Position numbers and translations under genes: made by a program. From the NCBI GenBank assembly GCA_021399435.1, contig JAJTUP010000001.1, forward strand, positions 186,001-250,000: DNA of 64,000 nt, in the 5' to 3' direction. The stretch comes from Diaporthe sp. PMI_573 (taxonomy: Eukaryota > Ascomycota > Sordariomycetes > Diaporthales > Diaporthaceae). How positions within the stretch are numbered: position 1 is the first letter of the stretch; each line of letters begins with the position of its first letter. The notes beneath the pieces are model-generated. The model saw only the letters and a program-made list of their open reading frames with translations, was not told the origin of the DNA and made no database searches. Below, piece after piece: positions 58,260 through 64,000 of this stretch.

Positions 58260-59021
58260 GAAAAGCCCCCTATTAAAAGAAAACCCCTTTTAGAAAGAAA
58301 TCTATCTACTACTAAAGAAATAGTGGCTAGAGGGTTCTATAGGCCTCCTTCTACTCTATTAACTCTACTAGGCTAAGCTGGCCTAGAAATACCTAAAATT
58401 TAGGTACTAAAAGAGCTTTAGTTAGCCTATCTACTACTATTTTACTGGTCTCTAAATATTTAACCTCGAGGGTCTCCTTTTAAATTTTAGCACATAGGTA
58501 GTGGTATCTTAAAAGGATATGCTTAGTTTTTTAGTAATATAAGGGGTCCTTAGCAGTAGAGATAGCGCCCGTATTATCTCTATAAAGGATGGTAGGCCTA
58601 GAAATAGGCCTATTTAGCTCTATATAAAGCCTATAAAGCTACTGGATCTCCCTAGTAGCCTCTATAAGCCCTATAAATTTAGCCTCTAGCGTAGATAAGG
58701 ATATAGTGCTTCCTTGCTTCGATTTCCAAGAAATAGGCCTCCCATTTAAGGTAAATATATACCTGTAGGTTGACTTTAAGAAGGCCTTATCTCTAGTATA
58801 GTCGCTATTAGAATAGCTTATAGGCTCTAAAAGAAAGCTCTATAGAGGGTTTTTTAGGCTTTTAGTAGAATACCTAATAGCAAGGTAACAGTAGCTATTT
58901 AGGTACCTAAATAAGTTCTGGGCAGCAGATAGTTGTTAAAGCTTAAAAGCTTGAAAAGCCCTAGCTAACTACTAGACCGGAAAGCTTATATTAGGCCTAG
59001 TTTGGGTAACTAAATATATAG
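58260..59021 (-). mobile_element. Ty1/copia-like retrotransposon, RT-RNase H part, mutated by stops
   Basis: Read on the minus strand from 59021 down to about 58300, one frame interrupted by several TAG/TAA stops matches the end of copia polyprotein: VTQTRPNISFPV and LARAF of the reverse-transcriptase end, AAQNLFRYLNS, then SNSDYTRDKAFLKSTYRYIF, PISWKSKQGSTISLSTLEAK, YRDNTGAISTAKDPLYY, TKHILLRYHYL and VVDRLTKALLVP of RNase H. The stops sit where the family has Gln or Trp codons, as expected if CAA, CAG and TGG were changed by C-to-T RIP. It is cut at 59021, where an LTR-type element begins. Confidence 0.82.
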
Positions 59022-59700
59022 TGTTACGGGGTGCAGTGTTTCACGTAGCTAGTACGATGAATTTTCTTTCTTAGCCGTCCATACTATAAGTACCGGACAT
59101 GCTTCTATCCCTCTCGAGGGCCGAAGTAACAATTCAACTCATTCTTCTATTATTATTATTTAATAACCTGTGACATTGTCTAATCAGAACCCAATCACTG
59201 CTTTTATCGCCTTCGTGGCCCTTCCGGCCCTTTTTCATTATCTCTTCTTTCTTCGCGTTGGAGCCCTCTAGTGGTTTTCTCTCTCTCTCTCTGAGGGGCC
59301 AGCAGAACTTAGGCACCTGTTATGCTCGGCTTTGGTGTCCACGTTTTTACTAGTGATCTGGCCCGGGCTAAGCTGACTACGTAACCTTTGAAGAATGAGG
59401 AGAGAGCTCACGACTGACGAGTCGGTCTAAAGCTTGCTTATTCTTCATGATCATGTACAGAATTATCTCACCTACGCCTGATCAGAACTGCCGAGGGAAC
59501 GCCTCGCCAGGAAGAGAGTTATGTGACCAAACCAAAGACAAGAGAAGCATAACTAAAGTATATAGGAAGAACCCTGCTTTTAAACCTACTCTCTTACCAA
59601 GGTTCTAAAGGATACCCTCTCAACTAAGCTTCGCACCCAAGGCATAAACATCAGCCATCACACCAGGGATCATTTCATAGTAATAGCTAAAGCCCTAACA
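59022..59700 (+). repeat. LTR of a gypsy-like element (TGTTA ... TAACA)
   Basis: The segment starts TGTTACGGGGTG and ends AAAGCCCTAACA, giving perfect 5-bp inverted ends of the TG...CA type, 679 bp apart. It begins exactly where the copia reading frame stops. Its base composition is near normal with many CpG until about 59560, unlike both flanks. Only one copy is in the window, so LTR identity is inferred from the ends and the internal domain that follows. Confidence 0.6.
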
Positions 59701-62700
59701 GAACAATATATTTACTTGTAAAATACTTAGTTAAGGAGGGGATTAGACTTTTATAAGATTTATTAAGCTTAGATTAGAGGAGAACAGCCCTTAATCTAAT
59801 TCCATAGTTACTTCAGTGACTAAAGTCTAGTTAGAAAGTAGTACTATCGTGATAATTACCCCTATAACCATCACAACAAGGTTCACAGTAAGGTACTTTC
59901 AGGTATAAGTATAAAGCCTAAGGAGTATATAAAAAAGCAAGGCCAAGGTATTACAGCTTTTAATCAGAGCTAATAGGAGACTTTAAGGAGAGATTATATA
60001 TACTAGGAAGAAGAAAAGTACCTTAAAAAGGCACGATATTTTAAGTATCACTACTATACTAAGTACTAACCTAAGAATATTCAACTCTCTAGATAATACA
60101 CAAACTCTCTTAATAACAAGCCTACAGCTCTAATTACTTCATTCTAACAATATCTAGTACTAGAACATCCATAATAGCTAGCCCTACTAAAGACACTACT
60201 TCTACTAGAACACTAGGTTTCCCAACTATATCATCTAAAGGCTCAAGCCCACCACATCCACCTTCACTCACTCCAAGCTCCACCTACCAGTAAACAATTG
60301 CTAGTCCTTTAATTCCTCCTAATTACCAAAGGTCTAGAAGGGAGCATAGGAGAGACTAGTTACTAAAGAAACCTAAGCCTAAGGGTAAAGGATCTCCTAG
60401 TAAAACCTCTTTACCTTCTACCCAGGACCCTCCTACTTAGCCACAATAACCCCTTTTAGCTAAGCCCAATACTATAGGCTAATACCTGTTTAGTCTATTC
60501 TCTTATAACACTATAATACTATCCTAGATAGTATTACTTATATTATATAACCTCAATATACTAAGGTTTGATAAAATAAATATTATCAAGTTAATATCTG
60601 CCTTAGAGGACATTTCTTACTAATTCTCTTATCTAATAAACTAGATCCTTTCTTTATTAAAATAGTACTATACTAGCTCTAATCTAGTCTATTTAATTAA
60701 GAAGGTTACTACTAGACTAAGTACCTAGGCTTTATAGAGTTAGGAACTCTTAGCCTACTTTAAAACCAGTAATACTTCCTCTCAAGTAGATCTAGGCTTA
60801 GTAATAAAAGTAATCTTCTACTAGAATCCCTTAGACAACCTTAAGGAATGGAAATAGAGGATTACTAACTATAACCAAGTACTGATTAAAGCTAGAGAGA
60901 CATCTAATCAAGGAAGCAGGACCTTCTATAAGATACTTCTATCCTAGATTAAGAAGTAGCTTCTTTTTAGACTAACCTATAAGGAGAAGGTTAAAGACAT
61001 ACCCTAGATAAAATTCAAGGACAAGGTTCTATCTATCCTTAATAAAGAACTAGAGTACTCTAAGCAAGACTATTACCTAGCTATAAAAGGACTTCCTAAT
61101 CATTCCTAAATAAACCTATAGAATTAGTAAAATTAATAATATATAGAGAAGTAACGAAGTAATAATCTAAGATACTCGAAACCTACTAGTATATATCTAG
61201 AACCTATTATTTAGCCTAATTAGTATAGAAATCAGGGCGATAATTCTCTTAAATAGAGGATAGACAACCTTATAAATAAATTTACTAACTTGAAAATTAA
61301 GTAGCTAAAAATACAAGAGGAGAAGAAGATTAATAAATAACTTAGACATCATACTAAAACAACCTCCTATAATAGATAACGAACTGAACTCAGACTAACT
61401 AGAACAGGCATAGTAGGGTCTATTTAGAGACCTAGTAGCTAGGAAATCTACTCCCTAGCCTTGAGTAACGATAATAATAATACTTATAATATTTCTACTA
61501 TTTAGCTAAAGAAGGATAGTTCTCTACATATATATTATAGCTATATAGGAGAAGACTACATAGCCTATAAGTATAATAAGATTAACAAGCTTGTTATTAA
61601 TAAGCTCTTCTATATAGAAAAGTACAAGGGTTCTTTAATAATCCTTAGTACTATTATAGATACTTAGAACGGGTATTCTGATTTTCTAGACCCTGTCAGC
61701 ATTCAATTCTATCATAATTAGAAAGGAATTAGGATTAAAAAGTACGCTAGAGGCTAACTAGAGTTTTTATTATAGAAAGATAAAACCAACTTACTATATA
61801 TCCTTTAATACTGAAAACTTATTAAGGTAAACCCATTATTTAGAAGTAACCCAGCCTTAGGAGAGGTTAAACTAGTCTAGAATCCTGAACTACTAGGAAA
61901 ACTACTAGCTATTAGATCTATATTAATAACCTCAAACCTATCTCTCTATATCATTACTATAGGTAAAGAGTAGATTTATTTAAAAGATCTATAAACCTTT
62001 ATTAATACTATAAAGAAGAGATAAGTAATAGAAGATGGTATAGATTAGGATAACAAGGTAATATACAAAGCCATACTAGATACCCCTTATCTTAAAACAT
62101 ACATCTACTTCAAGAATGATTTACTAAGTCTAAGTAGTTTAAGTAAAAAGGAACTAGATAACTTAGAAAGCTACGTAGTAGAAGAATTTACTAGGTACAC
62201 AGAACATGATCAAGTTAATACAGCAGCAGGGGCAGCGGTGGAAAAACCAACCCACGCCAAGCTAAAAAGATAACTAGCAGAAACCTTACCTCTAGAAGAA
62301 GTAGCAATATAGGTAATTCTTAGCAAAACTATAAAGATATATACTTCTAATCTCCTAGTTCTTAGGGAGATAAATACTACTCTAATCAGGTACCTACAAG
62401 CCCTACAAGACAGGGTAAGGACTATTTCACAAGTCCCTTTTAAACCTATCCACGAAATGAGGGGACAGAGAGACCAGTACCCAAGTATTAAAGTTATTAG
62501 CACTCTAATAAGTAACTTACCAGGAGAAACTACTCCAACCCTAATAATAATTAGATATCATGTTAGCTCTCTAGCTATATTAACTTTAAATATAATTAAC
62601 TAAGGATATTATAGTTCAGCTTTCCTTACTATATATATAGGAAGTAACTAATATATACCTTTACTAGCTTTACTTAATACCAGGGTAGAGATGAATCTAC

Positions 62701-64000
62701 TACTATTAAGCTATTATAGCTAAAACTAACTTACTTATTCTCCTCTTAAAAACATAACCTCTATAATCTATAATAAAAAAGCCTTATCTCTAATTAGGGT
62801 AACTAAAGACTAGATTTATATTAGCCCTAAGTAGATAAAGTAAGTTTTCTTTATTATTAATAATATAACCTATAATGTTATATACTATATTCTTCTTAGA
62901 ATACTATTCTTTCTTAATACTAATCTAACCTTTGAAAAATCAAAGGGTTTCCTATTTATATACATTATACTAGGAGACTCCTAGATAAAGTATAGCTTAG
63001 GATAAAGGAACTAGAAGCCTTTTTATATAGTACCTGGTAATAGTACACGAGTCTTAGAAAAATACATTCCATAGACTTTAGCTATTTAGGTATATTTAGA
63101 GCAATCTAATTAGAAACTAGTAATAATTAATACTCTAGTCAAGCCTTCTTTAACCCATCTTAATATCAAAGAGGGTAATAAAATTCTAGGTATCCTCTAG
63201 GATAAGGATGTTTAGAAGTTATTAGTTTCTTTTATAAAAGACCTTTAACACAAAGTACGTTAGCTGTATATACTTAAAGGTATTGAAAAACCCAATCCTT
63301 AATATATTTACAGATCATATCTAAGAACAAAAACAACCTATACTTACAAATGAATAAACTCGGTCTTATTACCTATAAGTATTACTAAATTAATTAGTTA
63401 TACTTATTAACTTATAATTAGAACCCTATATAAGAGGGTAGGAGTCAAAGTACATCTAGTAAATAATTACCTATCTAATAGATTAGTTCTAGAGGGAATA
63501 GTTAACTAGAAGCTAAGCCATGAAGTAAGAATCAGGGATGCTATAAACTAGAACCACAGATACAAATACAACCCCTAGATATAGCTAAAATTCTCTAAGA
63601 CTAAGAGGGGATCTCAACTTACTCTTAATTACTTAGAACAGATTATAAAGGATAACTATGATAGCTTTTCAACTAAGGAAAGGAACATGTTTACCTATCT
63701 CTTATTTAATAAAGAAAAGGCTCTAGCCTAGGATTAGTCTTACGTGTCTTAAATCAGTATAAATATTACTCTACCTTAAATAATTAGAACTATACTATAC
63801 AAGGCCTACTAAGTAAAGATGATTAAGTTACCTAGAGCTCTTAGAGTAATAGCTATTAAAATACTAAGGGAAAGAGAGGTAAGTAGCGTTATTAAGGAAT
63901 CTTACACAGTATATTAGAATGGCTAGTTCCTAGTTAAGAAAAAAGACTTAGGGTACTAGCTAATTAATAACATCTCTGAAGGAAATAAGGTTATAATTAA
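59701..64000 (+). mobile_element. Ty3/gypsy-like retrotransposon, internal region, RIP-mutated, cut by right edge
   Basis: More than 4 kb of AT-rich, CpG-poor sequence without long frames. Recognisable pieces appear in the plus frame: a retroviral-type aspartic protease core LLALLNTRVEMNLLLL at about 62660-62710 (family ALLDTGAEMN), with the Asp now Asn; and at 63890-64000 the start of a gypsy reverse transcriptase, with FLVKKKDLGY then LINNISEGNKVII, as in fungal gypsy elements. Order LTR, gag-sized region, protease, RT fits Ty3/gypsy. The rest, including integrase and the second LTR, would lie beyond the window. Confidence 0.75.

Noticed and set aside
1..64000. Search by eye for PKS, NRPS, terpene cyclase, prenyltransferase or Zn2Cys6 regulator genes, CRISPR arrays and rRNA
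   Set aside because: None found. The window therefore lacks a biosynthetic backbone gene and a pathway-specific regulator.

Overview
The window is nuclear DNA of a filamentous ascomycete (Pezizomycotina, probably Sordariomycete-like). The genes have many short GT-AG introns of about 50-120 nt. The families present (HET-domain proteins, a CFEM/PTH11-type receptor, fungal P450s, DHA2 transporter, GH11 xylanase, MAT-type HMG box) are fungal. The right end carries retrotransposons reduced to very AT-rich, CpG-poor, stop-riddled sequence, as expected after repeat-induced point mutation (RIP). The class-level placement is inference.

Left part (about 2-18 kb) is the most cluster-like stretch: a membrane-bound wax-synthase-type O-acyltransferase, a 14-TMS DHA2 exporter, a rhodopsin-domain membrane protein, a 3-beta-HSD/ERG26-like dehydrogenase and two unrelated P450s. 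This is a tailoring set suited to a sterol/terpenoid-like alcohol (hydroxylate, oxidise, acylate, export), but no backbone enzyme (PKS, NRPS, terpene cyclase, prenyltransferase) is seen, so it may be an incomplete cluster or continue to the left. All intron-exon structures I rebuilt here are frame-consistent.

Middle (19.5-37.5 kb): a two-RRM RNA-binding protein that looks like a housekeeping boundary, a conserved fungal protein of unknown function with a shortened paralogue 8 kb away, a secreted GMC oxidoreductase, an F-box-like protein, a secreted SGNH-like protein with a 96-bp tandem duplication upstream, a HET protein, a GH11 xylanase with an XlnR-type GGCTAAA site, and a CFEM/PTH11-type receptor.

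Right-middle (38.7-55 kb): a self-sufficient CYP505-type P450/reductase fusion that looks like a recent pseudogene (one in-frame stop plus a 5-bp repeat-slippage frameshift), a flavin-dependent oxidoreductase, a 12-cysteine secreted protein, a second HET protein, a third P450 and a second MFS transporter.

Right end (56-64 kb): an HMG-box gene resembling MAT1-1-3, then a nested transposon graveyard. An LTR (TGTTA...TAACA) and the internal part of a gypsy-like element, running off the window, lie inside the RT-RNaseH region of an inverted copia-like element. The LTR itself looks far less RIP-mutated than everything around it. No rRNA, tRNA or CRISPR was recognised.
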